Source: Cymbidium sinense (Eukaryota > Streptophyta > Magnoliopsida > Asparagales > Orchidaceae). Taken from it: a DNA stretch of 64,000 nucleotides. The position numbers and the translations under genes are program-made. Of this stretch, positions 36,060 to 46,215 are shown in pieces. The notes beneath the pieces are model-generated. The model made no database searches, was not told the DNA's origin, and saw nothing but the letters and a program-made list of their open reading frames with translations. The stretch is taken from contig CM038217.1 of assembly GCA_021442155.1 (NCBI GenBank), positions 145,077,643 through 145,141,642 of the forward strand, written 5' to 3'. Position 1 is the stretch's first letter. The number at the start of each line of letters is the position of its first letter.

Positions 36060-39000
36060 CACCCTCAAATTAGTGAGAGCTACGAGCTCTCGGTTTGTTC
36101 CTTTTTTTTGTTCGATCGCGTCGTCACCGCTCGTGTTCGTCGCCGGCCAAGACGCCACTTGCCGCCAGCCAAGGAAGCTCTCCGCCGACCCATTGGTGGT
36201 TTCCTCCGGTGAAGGAGTAGATCTCAAAGATTTTCCGCCGATTTAGGTAAAGTTTACCCGAAATGAAAGAAAAATGTTAGTACTTTGTATGTGTTGTTTT
36301 TATAAGAAATATGTGTTAGATCTGATTTAGTTAGTATCTTTAAGCTATTTAGTTAAATTTTTATAGGAAATATGTGTTAGATCTGATTTTGAATGTGTTT
36401 TTTTTGGGTTAGTTGAATTAATGAGCTTATTTTTGTTTGATTAGTTTATGCGCATATCTTTTGCCCAATATGTATGATTAAGATCTTTAGTTGGATTAAG
36501 TGCATACATTTTACGGTGAAAATTTTGATAAGATCAAAGTTTGATTAGTTTGTGCGTGATATTTAATTTATGAGAATTTAATTGTAATGTTTGATTAGTT
36601 TGTGCGTGATATTTGTTGATGAAAAATTTGTATGTGTGATGTTTATATAAGAAATTTTAGTATAAATGATAATATGTGCGTGTATATAGATCAAAGTTTA
36701 TTTTGTGTTTATTTTTTTGTGGATTATATTAAATTTGTACAACAAAAGTTTGTAAGGCCACATTAGAGATGTGAAATAGAGTATAAAATTTGAATTATTA
36801 AATTTCAATAGGTAGTAGTGAGTTAGCCCCATCATTGTATTTATCCTGATTTAAATTATGTAAATTCATCATGTGAGATGAAGGATTATTGTTGTTTTGT
36901 TATTATTAGTTGGAAATGAATTCAAATATTGTCTGTATAATTCTTTACTATGATGGTGAACTCAGAATAAGCCACGATTTCATTCCAACATATGTTGGTG
37001 GGAAAAATCGCCCAAATCAAATCCATGAATTAAATTTGATGAATTACGAAAAGAATAATGAGGTCGTTGAAGCTAGATCCAGCACAATTATCTATTAATC
37101 TGGTGGATCATTTTTCTCTTGGTGCTGGATTTATTGCAACACACATTAATAATGATGAAGTCTATGAAGCATAGTTAATGCAGCATGTGTGCAACCTATT
37201 GTGATTTACGTTGAAGTTAACGAATAGCCGTGTGGAGATAGGGAGGTTAATAGTGCAGTGGAATGTCGTTAAAAAAAGAAGTACATCACACCATCTTCTT
37301 AAGCGAATTATGGGTCACAAGAGAACATGAACATTTTTTTTGGGATAAGTTCTGCTATGGGTGACCCGTAAGGAACGATATGAATCCACCATCTCCTAAA
37401 GATGTTGGATATGAAACTATGCCTAGTGGAGTGGAGGTAGTAGTGATGATGATAAGAGAGGAGGATAAGAGAGAACAGATTTGAGGGCCACAGAACCATC
37501 CCTCAGGGTCAGAGATTTGATTGTCGGTTACTCAATTAGAATAAGTCACACTGAACAACACTTGGTACGTAACAATGACTATATGTATAATGCCCAAACA
37601 ACTAGAGAATGGGATGAGGATCTCACATTTGATGGCCCATTAGATAATTTAATCTTTGAGGAGGAGAACTGCATTCCAAAAGAATTGGCTGAGGGTATCT
37701 ATTTTCATGACAAGAAATAATTACAATTTGCTGTTCAGGGCTGGTCTATCACAAACAACGTCGAGTATGTCATCTATGCTTCAAACAAATCAAATCAAAT
37801 CACCACCTGTAGACCATGTTTGTGGCATTTACATGCAAGCTCAATTAAGAGGGTGGTAGAGGATTGGTTCAATCACCTCACACTGTGCTCACTTAACTTT
37901 GGTCACATGCAATGTACATCGAATTCATCATTATTTCATACAACCAATCAACTGGATCTAAAGCCTAGGAAAATTGTAGGACGTATTGAGTCCAAGTTCA
38001 ATATAAGAGTGTCTTACATGAAAGCCTGGGATGCACGTAGGAAAGTAGTGAAGGCGATATTTGGTAGTTGGGAGGAATCTTACAGATCTTTGGGAAAATT
38101 CATGGCTGCAGTATGTTCATCTATGCCTGGGTCAGTGTATCATGTCCACTCAACAGAATCAAATAGATTCCAATGATTGTTCTGGTCATTTGAACCTTCA
38201 ATTATAGGTTGGCAGTATTGTCGTCCGATACTATGTCTAGATGGCACCTTCCTCCTAAGTAAGTATAGAGGTACTCTACTTAGTGCAGTTGGAATCGATG
38301 CAAAAAAATGGCTTGTTCCCATTAGCCTTTGCAGTTGTGGAATCAGAGTGCATCGAGTCATGGGTATGGTTTCTGCACACATTACAAAATTTGATCCCAC
38401 TAGTGTCTACAAGAGGTGATCTCTGCCTCATCTCAGATAGACATGCAGGTCTTGTTCGTGGCTACAGAGAGATCTTTCCCTGGGCTGCACATCGCTTTTG
38501 CCTACACCATTTGAGGGGGAACTTTAAAAAAGTAGTAAGACAATTAGGCATAGGTGATGTTGAGGTCATATGCCAGAAGATGTACGTTGCTGGGAATACT
38601 GATGATATTTGAATTTTTAAAAGGTACATGTCAGACATCAAGAATATTAAGCAGGAGGCATATGATTAGCTGGTCTCTAGGGATGTTAAGCAATGGTCCC
38701 TAACTCATGATGAAGGTTATAGGTATGGTACAATGACCACAAATACAATTGAGTGCTTCAACGGTGTGCTAAAAAGAGCACGTGGTTTATCAATTCAAGC
38801 TTTGATTATAGTAGTGTATTATAACATAGTATCATTATTCATGAAACGGCTTGAATCAGCTACCACACTGGAAAGGCAACAGGATACCTTGTTCTCCCCC
38901 CGCGTTAAGGCAACGTTGCAGGATAATGAACGAGAGGCAAGGAGAGTTCCTGAACCATTGAGGATAAGCATGACCGAGTACCAAGTGTTTGATGTCACCA

Positions 39001-39385
39001 GCAAAACCTTCAAGGTTGAACTAACCGAAAATAATGACTGCAGGTGTTCATGCAGACAACCACAGTCTTACCACCTGCCATGTGTGCATGTAATTACTAT
39101 TCTGGGACAACGATGCCTAAGCCATGTGCAATTTGTCTCACCTTATTACAGCTTGCAAAACTATATTAAAACCTACCAAGGTAAATTCATGTAATACAGG
39201 ATTGTGAAGTGGTCAGAACAATTCAGTGGTGGCACATACCCAAATTACAATCTACCAAATGTTAGAAGAAAATCTGGCCATCCTAGGTCAAACAGATATA
39301 AGAATTCAATGGATGAGAACACCTCCAGAAGTTCAAGGATTTGTGGTGTGTGTAAGGCTGGGCACAATAGTCTACATATCCTCAA
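36060..39385 (+). pseudogene. MuDR-type transposase of MULE-3
   Basis: The enzyme would excise and insert MULE-3. A GC-richer leader (36060-36245) is followed by a possible leader intron, GT at about 36246 and AG at 36909, then ATG at 36916 (MNSNIVCIILYYDGELRIS). The transposase core shows LQFAVQGWS (37722), FNIRVSYMKAWDARRK (about 38000), CLDGTFLLSKYRGTLLSAVG with the first Asp (about 38237), PLAFAVVESECIESWVWFL and LISDRHAGLVRGY with the second Asp (about 38437), TIECFNGVLKRARGL (38750), the SWIM zinc finger CRCSCRQPQSYHLPCVHV (39042-39095), and a C-terminal NVRRKSGHPRS zinc-knuckle region. Stops (37719, 38174) and a frameshift at an A7 run near 38301 break it. Confidence 0.93.
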
Positions 39386-39389
39386 ACTA

Positions 39390-39775
39390 GATCATGAGAT
39401 TGTGATTTATTTTAGTTTATGTGTTGGTTATTTATGTGTGTAAGACTGTTGGGCTTTTAGTACCCCTTATTTCATTTCTAGATTACGGAGATTGTGATTT
39501 ATTTTAGTTTATGTGTTGGCTGTTATTTCTGGTGTGTGTAAGACTGTTGGGCTTTTAATACCCCTTATTTCATTTCTATATCACAGAGATTGTGATTTAT
39601 TTTAGTTTATGTGTTGGCTATTATTTCTGGTGTGTGTAAGACTGTTGGGCTTTTAATATCCCTTATTTTATTTCTAGATCACAAAGATTATGATTTGTTT
39701 TAGTTTATGTGTTGGTTGTTATTTGTGATGTGTGTAAGACTGTTTGACTTTTAGTACCCATTATTTTTTTTGTAT
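39390..39775 (+). repeat. Tandem repeat of about 98 bp, nearly four copies
   Basis: Unit blocks GAGATTGTGATTTATTTTAG, TTTATGTGTTGGCTGTTATT, GTGTGTGTAAGACTGTTGGG, CTTTTAGTACCCCTTATTTC. It starts right at the end of the transposase frame and ends shortly before the PMD gene, so it fills the space between the two genes. Confidence 0.93.
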
Positions 39776-39848
39776 CTTTAAAGCTTTATTTGGTTTAGTT
39801 AATGCCTTGTTTCTTTTTGTACCTTTTAGTACCCATTATAATAGGGAA

Positions 39849-41985
39849 GATGTCCGGTGATGATGCTCCTCGTCCCCCACGCAGGAGGAGGCGATGAGCA
39901 GACAGTCGTGGACTACGGCCCACCACCGGCCGAAGTACACCCCAGCATAGCTGCGTTATGTGGTAGGCACAAAGTTGCACATCCTGATATGGTAAAAAGT
40001 TTTCTTAAAGTTTTGTTTTTTTGGTTTTGTACTGACTTTATTAATATACTGACGCATTATAATCATAAGTCATTTTGATTTCAGGTTTCTGTGCTTGAAG
40101 CTGCTGCGCACTTACAGATGTTTAAGGAATGGCCTGTTAACTGCCCTAGATTTATGGATGCCTTGTGAGTTGTCGGCCTAGATTGTGTCTCTCAGATGCA
40201 GTATATTAAGCTTGATCATCACTTGCTAACAGTGCTCGTAGAGCATTGGTGTCCTCAGACGAATACCTTCCATCCAGAGCCACACATCATGTATCGTGAT
40301 CCTGTCCATCCACATGTCACATCAGAGTTTCACACGGGACAGGCTCATGCACGTACTTGTTTACCTTTATGATGGCTACGATGGACATACTACCATGATT
40401 CGTATTTAGATCTACCAGAGCTCTAGTTCACTAAGCATGTTAGAGCTTACATACTATTTATCATTGGATCTTTCCTTCTACCAGATACTTCAGGTTCTGA
40501 GGTTCATTTGCAGTATCTACCATTACTTAAGGATATCGACACATTTAGGGAGTTCTCCTTGGGTTCAGCTATGCTCGCTCATCTATACAAGGAATTACAT
40601 GAAGCAACCAAACCAAAGTGCACGAACATGGCCGGATGTGTTCATTTACTATAGGTATGGGCCTAGGAGCAGATTCATGTGGGAAGACCTATGTTACATC
40701 TTCCGTATCCCACTGACATTGATAGGCTTAACATTGGTTTTCGATGGAATGAAGGATATGTTCGGGAAATGCCGTCATCCAATCTCAGAGTCTATAAGGA
40801 TGAGTTGGACAGACTTCTACAGAGTCAGGTATGCGAATTGATGTAATATTATTTGGCTAACTCATTATGATCTTGTAGTTGAAAGAATAACTTATGTTGT
40901 ATTTGCAGTCATCTGGGATCCATATGGACATCAAATCCGCTTGAGTGTCATGGATATATGTTTACAGGGCGAGGTGATATAGCTAGCTAGAGTACTGCTG
41001 ATATGTTGGAAGAGGGTAGAGTGGTACGCACGATGTGCTCAACGTTGCCTCCATCAACTGATGTAGCCCTGATAGATCCATCATTTGTACGGGTCGATTG
41101 AAGAGGAATAGCTGATGTTGATTGGGTTGAATACCACCACTCCTTCATTGTATAGTGGGAGCACCGACGTGACTCGATTGTCATAGTTGATTCATCACGG
41201 TAGGATCGGGAGCCATCCATCAATCATTATATGAGGTGGTATCATTCATGGGCATCACTTTACATGCTCAAGGCACCGATAGTACCTCCTGACACATATT
41301 ACCCTCAAGCACCAGGGGAATGTTTGATGGCTAGTATGTATGCAAAGTATTATAATTTGTTTTTTCTATTAACAATGAAATCCTGATCTAAAACTTCTGT
41401 ATGCAGTGCGAGCACATCTTAAATGCTGAAGAAATATTTTAGTGCTACTTCGGTAGAGATGACGATACAGAATTTCAGAAATCTTTCAATGATTATAAAG
41501 AGTTGCTCATGGACTTGAGACGAAATATTCATATCTCTGACAGTAGATACAGGGATATAGACATTCCAGGCACTTCTGTATTAGCGCAGACAGATGTTCC
41601 ATCAATGGATGTGGGGCCATCCTCTACGCCAGTGGTAGGGCAGTCTACGTACACATTTTCACAGCCACCCCAGTATTCATATCAGGAGGCAATGTGGTCT
41701 CAGATGCACCCATGGCACGGTCCAACCGACATATGGACCACCACCATTCCATATGACACCGCCATATGGAGTTTATCATGAGTATTTGTTACCTAAGAAA
41801 GCTTCAGCAGATATACCTCATGTTACAGACTTAGGTATTTGCAACAACCTGTCGAGCAGGTGGAAGAAGAGGAGGACCATCAACAACATCATCTGTGCAA
41901 TCAACCACGGTGACCACCAGCACTACACTCCAAGTAGCGATGCGATTCCACCACGCAGGCATCGCCGAAGATAGATGTGTTATCT
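39849..41985 (+). pseudogene. Plant mobile domain (PMD) protein of MULE-3
   Basis: PMD proteins include the host MAIN/MAIL group; transposon-borne copies have no assigned function. An ATG at 39849 opens a Pro/Arg-rich start, followed by a likely intron (GT near 39990 to AG near 40084). The next exon reads VSVLEAAAHLQMFKEWPVNC, VEHWCPQTNTFHP (40230), SFLLPDTSGSEVHLQYLPLL (40465-40530), DIDTFREFSLGSAMLAHLYK, then RWNEGYVREMPSSNLRVYKD (40740-40810). A second likely intron ends near 40908. The last part has VWDPYGHQI, YHHSF, and a Pro/Gln/Tyr-rich tail (41503-41781). Stops at 40168 and elsewhere indicate decay. It follows the transposase on the same strand. Confidence 0.85.
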
Positions 41986-42229
41986 TTTTTATACAGTGGA
42001 CGGCATGTACTCTTGGCTATTTTTTATTTGTTATCTTTTGTCATTCATATACTTCTTATTGTATTATCCTAGTGTACTTTATTATTTGTTTGTTTTGATT
42101 AATTCAAATGCGAGGAGGGAAGATTCAACTGGGAATTACATAAAGATTCAAACTCAATTTATAAACTCAATTTATATATAGGATATAATGAGAGTGTTTG
42201 ATATTATCAAAAAATAATATATCCTTGTA

Positions 42230-42605
42230 TTATGGCAAAAAAAATAAGTGCTGCCACAATATATTTAATTTTTGCAACTTCAGAAATCACATATTTGTAA
42301 AAACTATGGCTCACCGGGCGAGATTCATCAAAGGTGTCAACATGGAAGTTGTAGAATTTTTCATTATCTTTCCAATAATACCAACCATGCCAAAACCCAA
42401 CACCTAATTAGCCTGATATGGCCAAAAAATGAGGGCTGCATCAATATCTTGAATTTTTACAACTTTAGAAGTTGCACATTTGCAAACACTGCGGCTCACC
42501 GGACTAGATTCATCAACTATTTTTAACAAGAAAGTTGTAGAATTTTTTATTATCTTTCCAACGATACCAAGCATGCCAAAATCAACACCTGATGAGTCAA
42601 ATACA
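42230..42605 (+). repeat. Two tandem copies of a 185-bp unit near the MULE-3 right end
   Basis: Both copies contain CACATTTGCAAA-like words, GGCTCACCGG, GATTCATCAA, GAAAGTTGTAGAATTTTT and TTATCTTTCCAA. Lies between the PMD gene and the terminal repeat. Confidence 0.88.
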
Positions 42606-42689
42606 GTATATTAAATGTGGACTACCCATTTTATTTTTTATTTTTTAAAAATTAAAGGGCCAGTCACCCAGTTAGCAACTGGTGTGGGC

Positions 42690-42770
42690 GACTAGGCCTA
42701 TTTTTAATTTTTTTTAAATGGATAATCACCTAATTAAGTTTATAAAATAGCCTATTTTAAAAATTAAGCC
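42690..42770 (-). repeat. MULE-3 right terminal inverted repeat
   Basis: Complement of 35962-36045, ending TTTTAAAAATTAAGCC directly before TTTCACATT. Confidence 0.92.
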
Positions 42771-42779
42771 TTTCACATT

Positions 42780-43337
42780 TGGGGTGTGCTTAGGAGGGTT
42801 CGATTGTAATCAAAGTCATTTTGAGCTGACTCGTTCGACATTGATTTGTAGACCATCTCTATTGTCACACTCGCTCGATTCGACTCACGAACCATATATA
42901 GAGGTCAACAGTTGTGATCATATCTCCAAACAGGTGTGGATTCTTGCATGTTTGCAATTGGTGAAGACTCATTAATGGTCTTGGTATGACATTCATTGAA
43001 TATGTCTTGCGGATTATCATTTTTGTTTTGTGATTAGAATGGAGAGACATCCCTGGAGAGGACCGTGCAAAGTTGAAGGGGGGGGGGGGGGGGGGGATCA
43101 TATCTCCAAACTGTGGCATGTTTGATTGGTGAAGACACATTAATGGTCGGTATGACATTCATTGAATATGTCTTGATTATCATTTTGTTTTGTGATTTTT
43201 TCTTGAATTAAACTTTATGATTTCTCTTATATGAGGTATCAAATTAGTCATTTACCTTTCATAAATTTTTTTTTTACCATTTACTTTTATCCTAATATAT
43301 AAATTTGTCCCTCCTAAAAATTGAGATTGGTTCCACC
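42780..43337. repeat. Spacer with a duplicated 90-bp segment around a poly-G run
   Basis: A segment containing GATCATATCTCCAAAC, TTGGTGAAGAC and TATGACATTCATTGAATATG occurs at about 42918-43035 and again at 43097-43195. Between the copies is an uninterrupted run of 19 G (43078-43096). The rest up to the Copia junction at about 43337 is AT-rich without a gene. Confidence 0.85.
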
Positions 43338-44482
43338 CTTGCTCATGAAAGACAACATCCCGTGATACAAAGATTTGCTTGCTAGTGATATCATATAAAT
43401 GATACCCTTTGATTACAAAAGAATAGCCTATGAAAACACATGCTCGTGCATGTGGTTGGAACTTGGTGCGTTGAGCTAGCGAAGTAGACTCTTAAGTGAG
43501 GCAACCAAAAACACGAAAAAGGTGAGGGAGTTCAATTAATTTTAAAGTGGCAGTTAACCCGCACTCGTTCCGATATTGAATTAGTATATGGGATTGGAAG
43601 TATAAGGCTCTTGCAACATTTAACAAGTGTTGATGTTTTCTCTCAACGATGACGGAATGTTGTGGTGTGTCAACGAATGGAAATTGATGTATAACCCTAT
43701 GGTTATTGAAAAACTTAGTGAGTTTTAACTCGGAGGCATTGTCAGAACAGAAAATTTTTGTTGTTTGTTGAAATTGATTAGAAACCATGTTGAAGAATTT
43801 TATTATTATAGTGGGAGCATCAGATTTGTTCTTAAGAAGATATACCCAAGTAAATCTAAGTAAATATCTATCTCTCGAATGTGCAGGAACATGATAAGAG
43901 CCCCATATATCACAATAAATTAAATCATATGTAGATTTTGAAATGTGATTATGAGAGATAAATGGAAAACGTTTTTGTTTAGTTAAAGGACAAATGTTAC
44001 AATGGCCGGCTTTGTCTCCCTTTCATGTAGTGAGTCCTAGTTGCCATTTTAAATCTTGTATCCTATAATATGATGGATGCCCTAGACGTTTGTGCCAAAC
44101 ATGAATTGAAACATTGTTTATATGAGCATTCAACTCACTAGAATTGGGAATGTAAAGGTCTTCTTATCTTATACCCTTGCTAATCATCCTCTTGGTGTTG
44201 GCTCCTGGATATCAAAGTGATCATGGCAAAAATTCATCATCAATTTTTAATTTGATGTTTGGGTGTTGGGTGTTAACTAGAAGTAGATTGAATTTGAATC
44301 AGGGATGAATAAGACATTATGTAAGATTAGGTTTGGGTTTAGATTTATGTCTCCACTCCAATTTACCAATAAATTGGCGTGATTCAGTAAAATAACAATG
44401 GTGTTACTCAGCCTCATGTTGATAAATAGGTTGGCATTCATGCAAATATGTCGTGATGCACCCAACCGAATCGACAACCAGT
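43338..44482 (-). pseudogene. Copia protease end and integrase
   Basis: The integrase would insert the Copia cDNA; the protease would cut the polyprotein. Minus-strand blocks: SLVVDS near 44474 then in another frame GASRHICMNANLFINMRLSN (protease flap region), LLSVS-like residues, VWHKRLGHPSYYRI (44090) with CNICPLTKQKR (44000) of the integrase zinc-binding part, IYCDIWGSYHVPAHSRDRYL (43880) with the first catalytic Asp, KIFCSDNASEL (43745) with the second, NNHRVIHQFPFVDTPQHSVI, VERKHQHLLNVARAL with the final Glu, FRVFGCLT and HARACVFIGYS, ending RDVVFHEQ at 43340. Stops and frameshifts are scattered. At 43337 it is cut off. Confidence 0.93.
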
Positions 44483-44491
44483 GAGTGATAA

Positions 44492-44670
44492 GAGAAAATA
44501 TTATATGCGGAGTCCTGATGTCATTTTACATTAGGACTTCAATCATATTCGCCACCTTTGCTCAACTTTTTTAATTTATATTAAAATTAATATAAAAAAT
44601 TATTTAATGCCACGTGTCTCACTTTTATTGGAGTACTGATGTATCAAGACTCGACATGTAATATTTTCTC
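44492..44670. mobile_element. 179-bp MITE of the MULE-1/MULE-2 family
   Basis: Starts GAGAAAATATTATATGCGGA and ends GACATGTAATATTTTCTC, the same terminal sequence as the large MULEs. Flanking 9-mers are GAGTGATAA (44483-44491) and GAGTGATAG (44671-44679), eight of nine identical. It sits inside the Copia gag/protease joint; its removal restores a typical LYHSLVVDS reading. Confidence 0.93.
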
Positions 44671-44679
44671 GAGTGATAG

Positions 44680-44939
44680 AGGGTGGATACTAAGAGACAT
44701 GTACCTATGAATTTTGTTTTGTGTGAGGTGGAGGCATCGCCGTTGTCCTTAGCTACTGAGAAGAGGTAGGTTGAGAACATTGACATCAATTGCTTGTGAT
44801 GGTTCTCATTCAAGCTTCTAAAGAAGTCAAGGTTGTCCTTGCCGCTATCGTTGTCTCCCATGTCGTCTGTAGAAGAGATTTGATTTGTTGTAGCTTATTG
44901 CTTTCATATTCAATTTTATTGATTTGATTTGTACCGTGG
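44680..44939 (-). pseudogene. Copia gag-protease linker
   Basis: Minus-strand reading DIPHGTNQINKIEYESNKLQ then HHKQLMSMFSTYLFSVAKDN (44730-44800) and SHKTKFIGTCLLVSTLYHS (44650-44715) corresponds to the segment between the gag zinc knuckle and the protease of plant Copia polyproteins. It is bounded by the hAT element on one side and the MITE on the other. Confidence 0.8.
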
Positions 44940-45171
44940 GGGATATCTAGGGGTGCAGATGAGTCGAGTCGAGTGGCTCGAGCTCGACTCGTGCTGTGCA
45001 CTGTAAGCTTGGGCTCAAGCTCGAGCTCGACTCAAGCTTATGTGCCAAGCTCGAACTCGGCTTGTGTACAGTAAACTAAGCTCAAGCTCAACTCGTTTTA
45101 CTTGGCTCGATTAGAAGCTCGAGCTTGTCTCGATGAGAAGCTTGAGCTTGGCTCGTTTATAGGCTTGCTTT

Positions 45172-45839
45172 ATAGTCAATTACACTAATAAAGAGCACCA
45201 AAAAAATTTAAAGAGCAATTAAAAAAAATTACAGAATATTTATTAAAATAATTTGAGTCGTTTGGAGGTTTTATATTACAAATATATGCAATTCCAATAT
45301 CCAACTCAAATAAAGTACAATAAAAAAAGTTACAAAATATTGAAAGAAAAAATTAAATGCTAAAGAAAGAGAGCTACAAACAAGTTACAAAATTAAATAC
45401 CCAATCCCCCATCTATTTATAAAAAGAAAAACATAGAATTAAATGGAAATCACATCTTCTCTTGATCCCTTTGAGAAATGCAGAAGCCATAACATTTTCA
45501 AGTCTTCAACAGAGAAAATATCACTCCAGTTGAAGTGATTCAAGGCTCCAACTTGAAGTCTTCGAGTATCCAACCACCTAATCAAAAATTCTGCAAGATT
45601 CTAAAGAGAAAATAATCATAGATAAGTGAAATAAAGATATAACATAAATATAAGGGATAGAGAAAGAGAAAAGCTCATGCTCAATCAAATCATCTGAAGG
45701 AGCAATAATATATGTTAGCATCCAAACTTTTTTAAAAAGGATTACAATCACATATAATGCTACCAGCCTAACAGTTAAAGATAACAAATATGAGAAACAT
45801 CATAGCCATCACAGCCAACATACCTAATTCAAACAAATC
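45172..45839. other. hAT interior, left part
   Basis: AT-rich sequence without a recognisable gene between the left subterminal motifs and the CCACCAAA array. Confidence 0.5.
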
Positions 45840-46215
45840 GACCAATCCATCAAAGACCACCAAACAGCCACCAAAGACCACCAAACAGCCACTAAAGACC
45901 ATCGAAGAACCACCAAAGACCACTAAACTGTACCAAACTATACCAAACAGCCACCAAAGAGCAGCGAACAACCACCATAGACACCAAACTGCACCAAACA
46001 GCCACCAAAGACCACTAAACAACCACCAAAGATACCAAACTGCATCAAACAGCCACCAAAGATCACCAAACAACTACCAAAGACCACCAAACTGCACCAA
46101 TCAACCACCATAGATATCAAACTGCACTAAATAGCCAACAAAGACCACCAAAAAAACTACCAAAGACCACCAAACTGCACCAAACAGCCACCAAAGACCA
46201 CCAAAGATACCAAAT
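45840..46215 (+). repeat. CCACCAAA-type minisatellite in the hAT element
   Basis: Many degenerate repeats of ACCACCAAAGACCACCAAAC with interspersed ACTGCACCAAACAGCC. The strand is almost free of G and stop codons, so Thr/Pro/Asn-rich (plus) and Trp/Gly/Leu-rich (minus) open frames appear; they are artefacts. Confidence 0.95.

Larger units (their letters stand above)
35962..42770 (+). mobile_element. MULE-3, MuDR-type element with transposase and PMD gene
   Basis: Terminal inverted repeats of about 80 bp: GGCTTAATTTTTAAATTAGG with AACTTAATTAGGTGATTA at the left (35962-36045) and the complement at the right (42690-42770). A perfect 9-bp target duplication TTTCACATT lies at 35953-35961 and 42771-42779. 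Inside are two genes on the plus strand, a MuDR transposase and a plant-mobile-domain protein. Its termini are unrelated to MULE-1 and MULE-2, so it belongs to a different MULE family. Confidence 0.95.
7432..43337 (+). mobile_element. Gypsy-type element C, 3'-truncated, hosting nested insertions
   Basis: A 5' LTR (7432-13005, itself interrupted) is followed by a tRNA-Met-like primer site and a long 5' untranslated region with tandem repeats, all matched by the second copy at 55281 onward. The right end is not an LTR: at about 43337 the sequence passes directly into Copia integrase. No second LTR of this family exists to the left of that point. The right half and 3' LTR therefore seem to have been deleted together with some Copia sequence. 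The interval also contains one LTR element, three MULEs and two captured gene pieces. Its right limit and the claim that all unassigned gaps belong to it are inferred. Confidence 0.6.

Noticed and set aside
45768..46120. Trp/Gly/Leu-rich and Thr/Pro/Asn-rich open frames
   Set aside because: Both come from the CCACCAAA minisatellite in the hAT element.
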